DNA of 64,000 nt from Aldersonia sp. NBC_00410 (GTDB lineage Bacteria > Actinomycetota > Actinomycetes > Mycobacteriales > Mycobacteriaceae): NCBI RefSeq assembly GCF_026342035.1, contig NZ_JAPENM010000001.1, positions 310,001-374,000 on the forward strand, given 5' to 3'. This document shows positions 9,473-17,697 of this stretch, piece after piece. Below the pieces are notes generated by a model. It was not told where the DNA came from. It did no database searches and was given only the letters and a program-made list of their open reading frames with translations. How positions within the stretch are numbered: the first letter of the stretch is position 1; each line of letters starts with the position of its first letter. The position numbers and the translations under genes were made by a program.

Positions 9473-10357
9473 GTGGATGTCGTTATCGGACAACTCTTCA
9501 CCGGGCTCAGCCTCGGGTCGATTCTCTTGCTCGCAGCGCTCGGGCTGTCGCTGACGTTCGGGCAGATGGGCGTCATCAACATGGCCCACGGCGAGTTCAT
9601 CATGGCCGGCTGCTACACGACCTACGTGGTGCAGAAGGTCATTTCCTCGGCCGGCGGCTCGCTGATCGTTGCCCTGTTCATCGGCTTCCTGGTCGGGGGC
9701 GCGATGGGTGTGCTGCTCGAGGTGACGCTGATCCAGCGGATGTATCATCGCCCGCTGGACACCCTGCTGGTGACCTTCGGTGTCGGGCTGATTCTGCAAC
9801 AGCTCGCCCGCGACATCTTCGGTGCGCCGGCGGTGAACGTTGTTGCTCCGGAATGGCTTTCCGGCGGTGTCGAGATCCTCGGCGCGGTCGTGCCGAAGAC
9901 CCGCATCTTCATTCTCGTGCTCGCCATCGTCTGCGTGGCCGCGCTGTCGTTTGCGCTGCAGAGCACGTCGATGGGACGACGGATCCGCGCGGTCGTGCAG
10001 AACCGCGACCTCGCCGAGACGAGCGGCGTGTCGAGCCGACGCACCGACATCACCACGTTCTTCATCGGTTCCGGGCTCGCCGGCGTCGCCGGTGTCGCAC
10101 TGACACTGATCGGGTCGACGAGTTCCACCGTCGGCACGAGCTATGTCGTCGACGCATTCCTGGTGGTCGTGGTCGGTGGTCTCGGCCAGATCCGGGGCGC
10201 GGTGATCGCCGCATTCGCACTCGGCATCCTCAACTCGTTCATCGAGTACAACACCACCGCGTCGATCGCGAAGGTGATCCTGTTCGTGCTGATCGTCATC
10301 TTCCTGCAGGTGCGTCCACAGGGCCTGTTCACGGTCAAGACAAGGAGCTTGGCATGA
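9473..10357 (+). CDS. urtB: Urea ABC transporter permease UrtB
   Basis: A 294-residue branched-chain-amino-acid-type permease starting at a GTG with a good ribosome site (AGGAAGGGAG). The N-terminus LSLTFGQMGVINMAHGEFIMAG is the hallmark of LivH/UrtB permeases. About eight hydrophobic segments follow, and the motif GLAGVAGVALTLIG near residue 200 lies in the cytoplasmic loop that meets the ATPase. It forms the channel with UrtC. The stop overlaps the urtC start by 4 bp (ATGA). The protein is close to the usual UrtB core length and lacks the long periplasmic N-terminal extension of proteobacterial forms. Confidence 0.93.
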   Translation: MDVVIGQLFTGLSLGSILLLAALGLSLTFGQMGVINMAHGEFIMAGCYTTYVVQKVISSAGGSLIVALFIGFLVGGAMGVLLEVTLIQRMYHRPLDTLLVTFGVGLILQQLARDIFGAPAVNVVAPEWLSGGVEILGAVVPKTRIFILVLAIVCVAALSFALQSTSMGRRIRAVVQNRDLAETSGVSSRRTDITTFFIGSGLAGVAGVALTLIGSTSSTVGTSYVVDAFLVVVVGGLGQIRGAVIAAFALGILNSFIEYNTTASIAKVILFVLIVIFLQVRPQGLFTVKTRSLA

Positions 10358-11496
10358 GCGAGTCCTTCTCCCGTTCCGCGGCGCGCACCGGCATCCTGGC
10401 GGGCTGGCGCGGCACCTTCGCCGGTTTCGCCCTCGCCGCAATCCTGCTCTTCGCCGTCGCCCCCGCCTTTCTCAGTGATTTCCGGCTGAACCTGCTCGCC
10501 AAGTTCCTCTGCTTCGCCATGGTCGCGGCGGGCATCGGCTTGGCTTGGGGCCGAGGCGGAATGCTCACCCTCGGGCAGGGCGTGTTCTTCGCCATCGGCG
10601 CCTATGTGATGGCCATGCACCTCAAGATCGCGGACGCCGACCTGCGTGGTGACGACGTGCCCGACTTCATGCAGATCGCCGGCATCCGCGAATTGCCCAG
10701 CTACTGGACGCCATTCGCATCACCCATCGTGACGATCCTGGCGATTGCCGTCCTGCCCGCCGCCATCGCCGCCCTGCTGGGCTTCGGCGTCTTCAAACGA
10801 CGAGTCAAGGGCGCATATTTCGCCATCCTGAGTCAGGCGCTCGCGGCCGCGCTCGCTATCTTCCTCACCGGCCAGCAGTCGATCGGCGGCTTCACCGGGC
10901 TGAACCGCTTCCGTACGTTCTTCGGGTTCAACCTCAGCGACCCGGCCAACAAGCGCATGCTGTTCTTCATCGCCGCAGGCACCCTGCTGGTCATTGTCGC
11001 GATCACTCGGCAGTTGATGTACAGCCGCTACGGCGAACTGCTCGTCGCGGTGCGCGATCAGGAAGAGCGGGTGCGCTTCCTCGGCTACGACCCGGCCAAC
11101 ATCAAGGTCGTCGCCTTCACGGTGGCCGCCTTCTTCGCGGGCATCGCCGGTGCGCTGTTCGTGCCGATCGTCGGCATCATCTCGCCCGCCGACGTCGGTG
11201 TCGTGCCCTCGATCGCCTTCCTCATCGGTGTCGCGATTGGTGGCCGAGCCACCCTGCTCGGGCCGGTACTCGGCGCGATCGGCGTTGTCTGGGCACAGAG
11301 TTCGTTCTCCGAGCGCTTCCCCTCCGGCTGGGTCTATCTGCAGGGGGCGCTTTTCATCGTGGTGGTCGGCTTCTTCCCGGCCGGTATCGCCGGCATCTGG
11401 GCCCTGCGACACCGGTTGAAGATGCAGCGCAAGCAAACCCCACCACCCGAACCGGTCGACGAGCACAGCGACCATGTCCCCGTGGAGGCACGATGA
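10354..11496 (+). CDS. urtC: Urea ABC transporter permease UrtC
   Basis: A 380-residue LivM/UrtC-type permease with about ten hydrophobic segments. The signature WGRGGMLTLGQGVFFAIGAY lies near residue 65 and the ATPase-coupling loop FLGYDPANIKVVAFTVAAFF near residue 245. The C-terminus is hydrophilic and charged. It pairs with UrtB to form the membrane pore. The ATG overlaps the urtB stop, and its own stop overlaps urtD in another ATGA, consistent with coupled translation. Confidence 0.93.
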   Translation: MSESFSRSAARTGILAGWRGTFAGFALAAILLFAVAPAFLSDFRLNLLAKFLCFAMVAAGIGLAWGRGGMLTLGQGVFFAIGAYVMAMHLKIADADLRGDDVPDFMQIAGIRELPSYWTPFASPIVTILAIAVLPAAIAALLGFGVFKRRVKGAYFAILSQALAAALAIFLTGQQSIGGFTGLNRFRTFFGFNLSDPANKRMLFFIAAGTLLVIVAITRQLMYSRYGELLVAVRDQEERVRFLGYDPANIKVVAFTVAAFFAGIAGALFVPIVGIISPADVGVVPSIAFLIGVAIGGRATLLGPVLGAIGVVWAQSSFSERFPSGWVYLQGALFIVVVGFFPAGIAGIWALRHRLKMQRKQTPPPEPVDEHSDHVPVEAR

Positions 11497-12362
11497 ACAC
11501 GACCACCGCCACGACCGCGCCGGAGCCAACTTTCGGCGGCAATGCCGGCATGTCCAGCGACTATCTCGAAATCCGCGGGCTCACTGTCGAATTCGACGGC
11601 TTCAAGGCGGTATCCGGCGTCGACATGACGCTGCTGCAAGGCGATCTGCGGTTCCTGATCGGGCCGAACGGCGCGGGCAAGACCACCCTGATCGACGCCA
11701 TCACCGGCCTGGTGCCCGCCACCGGTTCGGTGAACAAGTCCGGTGTCGAGTTGATCGGCAAGAAGGTGCACAAGATCGCCCGCCTCGGCGTCGGTCGCAC
11801 CTTCCAGACCGCGAGCGTGTTCGAACAGCTCACCGTGCTGCAGAATCTCGACATCGCCGCGGGCGCAGGTCGGTCGGCGACGACGTTGCTGCGGCGACGC
11901 ACGACCGTGCTGCCTGCCATCGACGAGGCGCTCGAGATCACCGGCCTCGCCGCCCTCATCGACGCCCCGGCCGGCATCCTCGCGCACGGCCAGAAGCAGT
12001 GGCTCGAAATCGGCATGCTACTCGTGCAGAACGCCTCGGTGCTGCTGCTCGACGAGCCGGTGGCGGGCATGAGTACCGATGAGCGCGAGGAGACCGGAAA
12101 CCTGTTGCGCCGCATCGGCGGCGAACGCACCGTCGTCGTGGTGGAGCACGACATGGATTTCATGCGGGCCTTCGCAACCTCGGTGACCGTGATGGCCGGT
12201 GGCAAGGTGCTCAGCGAGGGCACCGTCGCCGAGGTGCAGGCCGATCCGAAGGTGCAGGAGGTCTACCTCGGTACTGCCGCCGGCGGCGAGGAGCTCGAAA
12301 AGGTGGCGGTGCGCGACGAAGTCGCGAACGTCGATCCGGAACAGGAGAGCACCGATGCTTGA
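11493..12362 (+). CDS. urtD: Urea ABC transporter ATPase UrtD
   Basis: A 289-residue ABC ATPase with Walker A GPNGAGKTT (about residues 56-64), Q-loop FQTASVFEQLTV, Walker B VLLLDEPVAGMS and the H-loop VVVEHDMDFM. The ABC signature reads LAHGQKQWLEIG rather than LSGGQ, which is the characteristic UrtD variant. A 20-residue Thr/Ala-rich N-terminal extension and a charged C-terminal tail are additional. A second in-frame ATG (MSSDYLEIRG) is a possible alternative start. It powers urea import with UrtE. Confidence 0.93.
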   Translation: MNTTTATTAPEPTFGGNAGMSSDYLEIRGLTVEFDGFKAVSGVDMTLLQGDLRFLIGPNGAGKTTLIDAITGLVPATGSVNKSGVELIGKKVHKIARLGVGRTFQTASVFEQLTVLQNLDIAAGAGRSATTLLRRRTTVLPAIDEALEITGLAALIDAPAGILAHGQKQWLEIGMLLVQNASVLLLDEPVAGMSTDEREETGNLLRRIGGERTVVVVEHDMDFMRAFATSVTVMAGGKVLSEGTVAEVQADPKVQEVYLGTAAGGEELEKVAVRDEVANVDPEQESTDA

Positions 12363-13047
12363 ACTGGTCGATGTGCGGTGCGGTTACGGCCGCACCGAGG
12401 TGATCCACGGCGTGTCACTGGAGGTTCCGGAGAACGGGGTCGCCGCCGTGATGGGGCACAACGGCGCGGGCAAGACCACGCTGCTGCGCGCCGCGGTCGG
12501 GCTGATCGGCACGAAGTCGGGCAAGGTGCGGTTCGACGGCGCGGACATCACCGGGCTGCGGCCGAGTGCGCGGGTCAGGCGCGGACTGGCCTACGTTCCG
12601 CAGGGACAGCAGTCGTTCGGGCAGCTGACCACCGCCGAAAACCTGCAGGTGGTGGCAGACGGTCGCAAACGCGGCAAGGCGTTGATCGACGAGGTACTCG
12701 AGTTGTTTCCCGCGTTGCAGGAGCTGCTCGGCCGGCGCGCCGGTCTGCTGTCCGGGGGGCAGCGTCAGCAACTCGCGATCGCCCGCGCGCTCATCACCGA
12801 GCCGAGGATGCTGATCCTCGACGAACCGACCGAGGGCATTCAGCCGTCCGTGGTCGCCGAAATCGAGCGCACCATCGTGGCACTCACCGAGCGCGGCGGG
12901 CTGAGCGTGCTGCTGGTCGAGCAGCACATCGGCTTCGCGCTGCAGGCCGCGCAGCGCTATTACGTGTTGGAGTCCGGCCGGTGCACGTCCGCCGGGGTGG
13001 GTGGCGCCGGGTCGGAGGCGACGGTCCGAGCCGCAATGGCAATTTGA
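12355..13047 (+). CDS. urtE: Urea ABC transporter ATPase UrtE
   Basis: A 230-residue ABC ATPase starting MLELVDVRCGYGRTEVIHGV, overlapping urtD by 8 bp. Walker A is GHNGAGKTT, the signature is LLSGGQRQQLAIAR, Walker B is MLILDEPTEGIQPSVV and the switch His is in VEQHIGFAL. The sequence DEPTEGIQPS is typical of UrtE and LivF. It is the last gene of the transporter; the next gene follows after 16 bp and may be carried on the same transcript. Confidence 0.93.
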   Translation: MLELVDVRCGYGRTEVIHGVSLEVPENGVAAVMGHNGAGKTTLLRAAVGLIGTKSGKVRFDGADITGLRPSARVRRGLAYVPQGQQSFGQLTTAENLQVVADGRKRGKALIDEVLELFPALQELLGRRAGLLSGGQRQQLAIARALITEPRMLILDEPTEGIQPSVVAEIERTIVALTERGGLSVLLVEQHIGFALQAAQRYYVLESGRCTSAGVGGAGSEATVRAAMAI

Positions 13048-13063
13048 GTGTTAACTTCGGGGC

Positions 13064-13600
13064 GTGAGCACTCCCCGTATCGAACCCGGCAGGCTGCGTG
13101 AGCTCGGACCGATCAACTGGGTGCTGTGGCGGGCCCTGTCGATCGGTGCGGGCGCGCCGGACGCGCATCTGTTCAGCACCCTCGGCCGCGCTGGCGGCCT
13201 GTTCCGCGGCTGGCTGCACTACAGCGGAAAGCTGATGCCGGGTGGCCGATTGCAGCGGCACGAGTCGGAGCTGGTGATCCTGCGGGTCGCCCATCTGCGC
13301 GACTGCGGCTACGAGATGGACCACCACATTCGCCTCGGCCGCCGCGCCGGCGTGACGTCGGAAATCCTCGACCGCCTACGCAGCGGACCGGACGCCGAGG
13401 GCTGGAACGCCAAGCACCGCGCGCTGCTCACCGCGGTCGACCGGCTCGTTGCGACCAAGGACATCGACGATGACACCTGGTCCGCGCTCGCCGAGCACTA
13501 CGACGAGCGCAAACTGATCGAGATCGTGTTGCTCACGACGCAGTACGACGGGCTGGCCACCACCATCGGCACGTTGCGCGTCGCGCGGGATTTCGGCTAG
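13064..13600 (+). CDS. Carboxymuconolactone decarboxylase-family protein
   Basis: A 178-residue protein from a GTG start, 16 bp after urtE. The family core is at residues 68-90: ESELVILRVAHLRDCGYEMDHH followed by RRAGV, giving the conserved Cys-(Gly)-Tyr-Glu-x-x-His arrangement seen in the carboxymuconolactone decarboxylase/AhpD-like superfamily. It has one Cys rather than the CxxC of AhpD peroxidases, so peroxidase activity is less likely. A paralogue (Rv0464c) neighbours ramB in M. tuberculosis; here the two are separated by about 10 kb. The link to urea uptake is unknown. Confidence 0.7.
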   Translation: MSTPRIEPGRLRELGPINWVLWRALSIGAGAPDAHLFSTLGRAGGLFRGWLHYSGKLMPGGRLQRHESELVILRVAHLRDCGYEMDHHIRLGRRAGVTSEILDRLRSGPDAEGWNAKHRALLTAVDRLVATKDIDDDTWSALAEHYDERKLIEIVLLTTQYDGLATTIGTLRVARDFG

Positions 13601-13614
13601 CCCTGCGTTGCTGC

Positions 13615-13668
13615 CCGAGTTGATCACGAGCATCTCGCCGCCCCCGTCCGAGTTGATCACGAGCATCT
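13615..13668. repeat. Two direct 21-bp repeats, 33-bp spacing
   Basis: Two exact copies of CCGAGTTGATCACGAGCATC(T) start at 13615 and 13648, separated by a GC-rich dozen bases. Each has TGATCA at the centre. They lie between convergent genes ending at 13600 and 13752. Role unknown; a related TGATCA core appears nearby at 13727. Confidence 0.6.
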
Positions 13669-13751
13669 GGCCCCCGACACGCCGAAGAGTGGGGCCACAT
13701 GTTCGGTCTCGTCGACACCGAACACTCATGATCAACGCGAATGGCGCACGC

Positions 13752-14789
13752 TCAGCCGACGCCGTCCACGATCAACGGCCACACGCCGGCACTGCCCGAT
13801 GCCACGGCAGCATCGCTGAGCACATCGTCCCAATACCGCACGGACCCGAATTCCGAACGCCAGGAAAGCATCCGATTGGTGAACCGGTGCAGTTGGTGCT
13901 CCATGGTGAACCCGATCGCACCCAACGTCTGGTGCGCATTTCGGGCGACGAGAGTCGCGGCGTGGGCGGAGGTGGATTTCGCTGCCGCCACGGCGAATTC
14001 GATACGCGGACCGCGCCAGTCGTCTTCGGTGACCACCGCGACCGCGTGTTCGGCGGCGGCGCGGGCGAGTGCGGACTCGGTCGCGATCGCGGCCACCATC
14101 GCCTGCACGGCCTGGAACTTCGCCAGCGGCCGGCCGAACTGCTCGCGGGTGGTGGTGTGCTCGACGCAGATTCGCAACACGCGCTCCATCGCCCCGCAGC
14201 TCTGAATGCTGCGAGCCAGCGCACCGCGCAGCCGGAACTGCTCGACCGCAACGTCATCGAGTGCAACACCGGTCAACGACCCGAGATCGACACGCACCCC
14301 GTCTCGGGGCTCGCTCGCCGCGTTGGCACCCGGCGTGATCGTCACGTCCGACGCCGGCACGTCGGCGGCCAACCAGCCGTCACCGCCCGGCCAGGCCAGG
14401 ACGATCCGCTCCACCCGACCCGCCCACGGAACCACGGCCGCGACCCCTTCGGCGTCGAGCAGGCCCGCGGTTCGGATAGTTTCATCGCGGGGCAGCCCCG
14501 CCGCATCGAGCAGGTACCCAGCCAGCAAATCGTTTTCGGCCAGCGGTACCGCCGCGAGTTGCTCGGCACCTGCCGACAGCAGCGCCGCAGCCTCGCACCA
14601 ACTCGCGCCGCTGCCACCGGTTTCCGCACTCTCGACCAGCCGGGTGAGGCCGGCCTCGTCCAGCGCGGACCATAGCTCCCGGTTCAGGGTCAGCGGCCCG
14701 TGTACCTCGTTGTCGTCGTCCCGGAAGCGCTCGAAAATCGAGCCGATCAGCTCGGTCAGCGCGGGATCGACCGTATCCTGTTGTGCCAC
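13752..14789 (-). CDS. Acyl-CoA dehydrogenase family protein (small subunit-like)
   Basis: A 345-residue member of the acyl-CoA dehydrogenase superfamily, third gene of a three-gene operon. The C-terminal helical domain is clear: CVEHTTTREQFGRPLAKFQA near residue 220 and HQTLGAIGFTMEHQLHRFTNR near residue 295. The N-terminal half is degenerate, and the GSD flavin loop of active enzymes is absent. Paired short and full-length ACADs often form heteromers (as FadE26-FadE27 in cholesterol degradation), and that is the likely arrangement with the preceding gene. The GTG start shares its G with the upstream TAG stop. Confidence 0.78.
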   Translation of the reverse strand: MAQQDTVDPALTELIGSIFERFRDDDNEVHGPLTLNRELWSALDEAGLTRLVESAETGGSGASWCEAAALLSAGAEQLAAVPLAENDLLAGYLLDAAGLPRDETIRTAGLLDAEGVAAVVPWAGRVERIVLAWPGGDGWLAADVPASDVTITPGANAASEPRDGVRVDLGSLTGVALDDVAVEQFRLRGALARSIQSCGAMERVLRICVEHTTTREQFGRPLAKFQAVQAMVAAIATESALARAAAEHAVAVVTEDDWRGPRIEFAVAAAKSTSAHAATLVARNAHQTLGAIGFTMEHQLHRFTNRMLSWRSEFGSVRYWDDVLSDAAVASGSAGVWPLIVDGVG

Positions 14790-15937
14790 TAGCGCATCCC
14801 CAATCCACGCGCGATAACGCCGTCCAGGATCTCGGTAGTGCCGCCACGCAACGTGAAACCGGGCCGTTGCATCAGACCGGCGCGAACCAGTTCGCCGAAC
14901 CGCGCGGTGGGCGGTTCGGCACCGGACAGTTCTTCGATGATCTCGATGACGTCGCCCTCCAGTCGGGTACCGAGGGTCTTCACCACCGACGCTGCGAGGT
15001 CCGCCTTCTCGCCGCGCTCGAGCACCTGCGCCACCGACAGTGACATCGTGTGCAGTGCCGTCATACGCGCGACGAGTCTGCCGATCTCGGGTGTGCCCGG
15101 CAGTTCACCGCTGCCGATCAGATCGAGCGCCTCGGCGAGCAATGCGAAACTCGACAGGAACCGTTCCGGGCCGCTGCGTTCGTAGCCCAGTTCGGAGGTC
15201 ACCTGCGCCCAGCCGGCACCGATCTCCCCCAGCACCAAATCGTCGGGCACGAACACCTCGTCGAGGATCACCTCATTGAAGTGGTGTTCGCCGGACATGG
15301 TGTGGATCGGCCGGATGGTGATACCGGGCGAGTCGAGCAGCACGATGAACTGGCTCAGCCCGTCATGTCGATGTGCGGAATCCAGCGGCGTACTGCGCGC
15401 GAGCAGGAAGAACGCATCTGCCAGGTGGGCGCCCGAGGTCCACAGCTTGGTACCGGTTATCTGCCAACCACCTTCGACAGCAACGGCTTTCGTGCGCACG
15501 CTGGCCAGATCGGAACCCGACTCCGGCTCGCTCATGCCGATTGCCCAGCACAGTTCGCCGGCCGCGATCCGCGGCAGGAAACGTTGCTTCTGCTCTTCGG
15601 TGCCGTATTTCAGCAGCGATGGCGCGGCCTGCCGGTCCGCGACCCATTGGGCGGCAACCGGCGCGCCGACCGCGAGCAGTTCCTCGGTGACGACGAACCG
15701 TTCCAAGAAGGTGCGCCCGCGTCCGCCGTACCCCACCGGAATGGTCATACCGATCCAGCCACGCTGCGCCAGCGTCCTGGTAAAGTCCGGATTCCATTTC
15801 GTCAGCCAGGTGTCGACACCGGGGGTGAACACACCATCGGCGATCTGTTCGGCGAGAAACGTCCGAACCTCGATCCGCAGTTCCGCCAACCCGTCCGGCA
15901 GCGGCGCCGCGGGCGGAACCAGTCTGTCGGTCGGCAT
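14789..15937 (-). CDS. Acyl-CoA dehydrogenase
   Basis: A 382-residue standard-length acyl-CoA dehydrogenase with the flavin loop AIGMSEPESGSDLASVRTKA (about residues 128-147), the substrate-side WQITGTKLWTSGAHLAD, and the C-terminal end RPGFTLRGGTTEILDGVIARGLG. It oxidises an acyl-CoA to the enoyl-CoA. It starts one base after the stop of the crotonase gene and its stop overlaps the next ACAD start by one base, so the three are translated together. The exact substrate is unknown; the paired ACAD layout suggests a bulky or steroid-like side chain. Confidence 0.87.
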   Translation of the reverse strand: MPTDRLVPPAAPLPDGLAELRIEVRTFLAEQIADGVFTPGVDTWLTKWNPDFTRTLAQRGWIGMTIPVGYGGRGRTFLERFVVTEELLAVGAPVAAQWVADRQAAPSLLKYGTEEQKQRFLPRIAAGELCWAIGMSEPESGSDLASVRTKAVAVEGGWQITGTKLWTSGAHLADAFFLLARSTPLDSAHRHDGLSQFIVLLDSPGITIRPIHTMSGEHHFNEVILDEVFVPDDLVLGEIGAGWAQVTSELGYERSGPERFLSSFALLAEALDLIGSGELPGTPEIGRLVARMTALHTMSLSVAQVLERGEKADLAASVVKTLGTRLEGDVIEIIEELSGAEPPTARFGELVRAGLMQRPGFTLRGGTTEILDGVIARGLGMR

Positions 15938-15938
15938 G

Positions 15939-16742
15939 TCAGGCCCCGGTGTAGTTCGTGGGGCGCTTCTCGGTGAAGCCCGCCAACGCTTCTCGATGGT
16001 CCTGGGTGTGGTGGGCGAGCGGCTGCATCGCGGCGGACAACTCGAGCAGGCTCTCCAGCGTCATGTGCTGTCCCTCGCGCAACAACTTCTTGGTCATCCG
16101 CACCGCGGTGGGTGGATTGACGGCCACTCGCTGCGCCAGCGTCATCGCCTCGTCCAGCAGTTGTTCGGGCGCCACCACTCGCGACACCAGCCCCCAGTCC
16201 AGCGCGGTTGCCGCGTCGATCGGGTCACCGGTGAACGCCATCTCCGCGGCGCGGGCATTACCGACCGCGCGCGGCAGCAACCACGCGCCGCCGTCGCCGG
16301 GGATGATGCCCAGCTTCACGAAACTCTCTGCGAACACGGCCTTTTCCGAGGCGATCCGCATGTCTGCCATGAGCGCCAAATCGCATCCTGCGCCGATCGC
16401 GGCCCCGTTGACCGCAGCGATCAGGGGCACCTCGAGGTGGTACAGCGCACGCGGAATCCGTTGGATGCCTTTGCGATAACCGTTGCGCTGCTCGTGCGGC
16501 GCCCCACCGAAGATGCCGACCCGGTCGACCATGTGCTTGACGTTGCCACCGGAGGAGAAACCCTTGCCCGCGCCGGTGATGATGACGACGCGAATATCCA
16601 CATCGTCGTTCGCCGCCGCGACCAGTTCTTCGATCCGCTCCACCACCGACTGGTCCGAAATCGGGTTGCGCTGCTCGGGAAGATTCAGTGTCCAGGTGGC
16701 GACGTGTCCGTTCGTCGTCGCCAGGACGGTGTCGTTGCCCAT
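15939..16742 (-). CDS. Enoyl-CoA hydratase (crotonase family)
   Basis: Starts at ATG 16742 (MGNDTVLATTNGHVATWTLN) with a GAAGGGAAA ribosome site; 267 residues. Oxyanion-hole motifs are GFSSGGNVKHM near residue 65 and NGAAIGAGCDLALMADMRIA near residue 110, and Asp/Gly-rich GIIPGDGGAWLLPR follows. Of the two catalytic glutamates of classical hydratases neither is at the usual place (Gly-Asp-Gly-Gly instead of Glu), so the reaction could be hydration or another crotonase chemistry. It heads the three-gene operon with two acyl-CoA dehydrogenases and diverges from the crcB operon across a perfect 16-bp palindrome. Confidence 0.83.
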   Translation of the reverse strand: MGNDTVLATTNGHVATWTLNLPEQRNPISDQSVVERIEELVAAANDDVDIRVVIITGAGKGFSSGGNVKHMVDRVGIFGGAPHEQRNGYRKGIQRIPRALYHLEVPLIAAVNGAAIGAGCDLALMADMRIASEKAVFAESFVKLGIIPGDGGAWLLPRAVGNARAAEMAFTGDPIDAATALDWGLVSRVVAPEQLLDEAMTLAQRVAVNPPTAVRMTKKLLREGQHMTLESLLELSAAMQPLAHHTQDHREALAGFTEKRPTNYTGA

Positions 16743-16822
16743 CGTTTTCCCTTCGCGAGATCGCCGCCGCCCGCACGGGACCTGCGGGTTCGGCTCACGG
16801 TACCGTCGGCTGCGTCGCCGTC

Positions 16823-16838
16823 GGTGACCCGGGTCACC
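16823..16838. promoter_or_regulatory. Perfect 16-bp palindrome, candidate operator
   Basis: GGTGACCCGGGTCACC is a perfect inverted repeat in the 191-bp region between the crotonase operon (start 16742, minus) and the crcB operon (start 16934, plus). Size and symmetry suit a TetR- or GntR-type dimer. Which operon it controls is not determined by sequence. Confidence 0.45.
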
Positions 16839-16898
16839 CGCACGAGCCCGACGCCCGACACGCATGACCACGGCACAGCACCGACCGGAGGAGAGGCA

Positions 16899-16931
16899 AT
16901 GGCGCGACGACCTTCCCCCGAACGCACCTAG
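16899..16931 (+). CDS. Ten-codon upstream ORF before crcB
   Basis: A perfect Shine-Dalgarno (GGAGGAG) is followed at good spacing by ATG 16899 and the decapeptide [10 protein letters not shown], ending in TAG three bases before the GTG of the first crcB gene. The crcB GTG has no other strong ribosome site, so translation of this leader may deliver ribosomes to crcB by coupling. It could equally be chance. Confidence 0.3.
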   Translation: MARRPSPERT

Positions 16932-16933
16932 CC

Positions 16934-17332
16934 GTGCTCGGTCACGACGGCCGCGAACTCGCGGCGATCTTCCTCGGCGGGGCACTTGGCGCGTTGGCCA
17001 GGGCCGGTCTCGGTGAGCTGATGAATTCCGATCCGGCGCGGTGGCCGTGGCCGACGTTCACGGTGAACATCGTCGGCGCGATCCTGCTCGGCTACTTCAC
17101 CACACGATTGCTGGAGCGCCAGCCGTTGTCGAGCTACCGGCGGCCGTTCCTCGGCACTGGCCTGTGCGGTGGGCTCACCACCTTTTCCACGATGCAGGTC
17201 GAGACGGTGCGGATGCTGGAACACGAGCACTACCGGCTGGCGTTGAGCTACACCGTGGTGAGCATCGCGGCCGGTCTGGTTGCGGTCTATGTCGCCACCT
17301 CGGCCGTGCGGCGCGTTCGGGTACGCCGATGA
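16934..17332 (+). CDS. crcB: Fluoride channel FluC/CrcB, first subunit
   Basis: A 132-residue, four-helix membrane protein from a GTG start. N-terminal [16 protein letters not shown], the conserved Asn in [14 protein letters not shown], and the channel motif [12 protein letters not shown] (about residues 75-86) identify the Fluc family. It exports fluoride by passive dual-topology dimers. It is the first of a tandem pair, which in actinobacteria often form a heterodimer with opposite topology; the C-terminus RRVRVRR is strongly positive. The stop overlaps the next gene (ATGA). No fluoride riboswitch consensus was recognised upstream. Confidence 0.92.
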   Translation: MLGHDGRELAAIFLGGALGALARAGLGELMNSDPARWPWPTFTVNIVGAILLGYFTTRLLERQPLSSYRRPFLGTGLCGGLTTFSTMQVETVRMLEHEHYRLALSYTVVSIAAGLVAVYVATSAVRRVRVRR

Positions 17333-17697
17333 GCACGGTTGTGGTGTGGTGCGGTGTCGGGGTGCTCGGCGGGATCGGGGCCATCCTGCGCTTCCTGGTC
17401 GACGGTGCGGTGTCCCGCAGAGCGGCCCGCGCCTTCCCGTTCGGGACCCTCACGGTCAACCTCAGCGGCTCGCTGGCGCTGGGGCTGATCGCGGGTCTGA
17501 CGTTGAGCGCCAACGCCGCCCTGCTTGCGGGTACCGCCCTGGTCGGGGCGTACACGACGTTCTCTACCTGGATGCTGGAAACCGAACGGCTCGCCGAGGA
17601 GCGGCAGGTGTTCGCCGCGGTCGCCAACATCGTGGTGAGCGTGGTGTGCGGCCTCGCCGCTGCGGCGCTCGGACTGTGGCTCGGAGGCCTGTGGTGA
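17329..17697 (+). CDS. crcB: Fluoride channel FluC/CrcB, second subunit
   Basis: A 122-residue Fluc protein with four hydrophobic helices, the conserved Asn in [14 protein letters not shown], and the motif [19 protein letters not shown], where Thr-Phe-Ser-Thr is intact. It starts inside the stop codon of the first crcB gene and its own stop overlaps the start of the DUF190 gene, so the three are coupled. Charged residues are placed differently from its partner, fitting the idea of opposite insertion and heterodimer formation. Confidence 0.92.
   Translation: MSTVVVWCGVGVLGGIGAILRFLVDGAVSRRAARAFPFGTLTVNLSGSLALGLIAGLTLSANAALLAGTALVGAYTTFSTWMLETERLAEERQVFAAVANIVVSVVCGLAAAALGLWLGGLW

Noticed and set aside
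16801..16933. Fluoride riboswitch upstream of crcB
   Set aside because: The GGCAATGG at 16895 looks faintly similar to the aptamer start, but the conserved pseudoknot bases could not be found.
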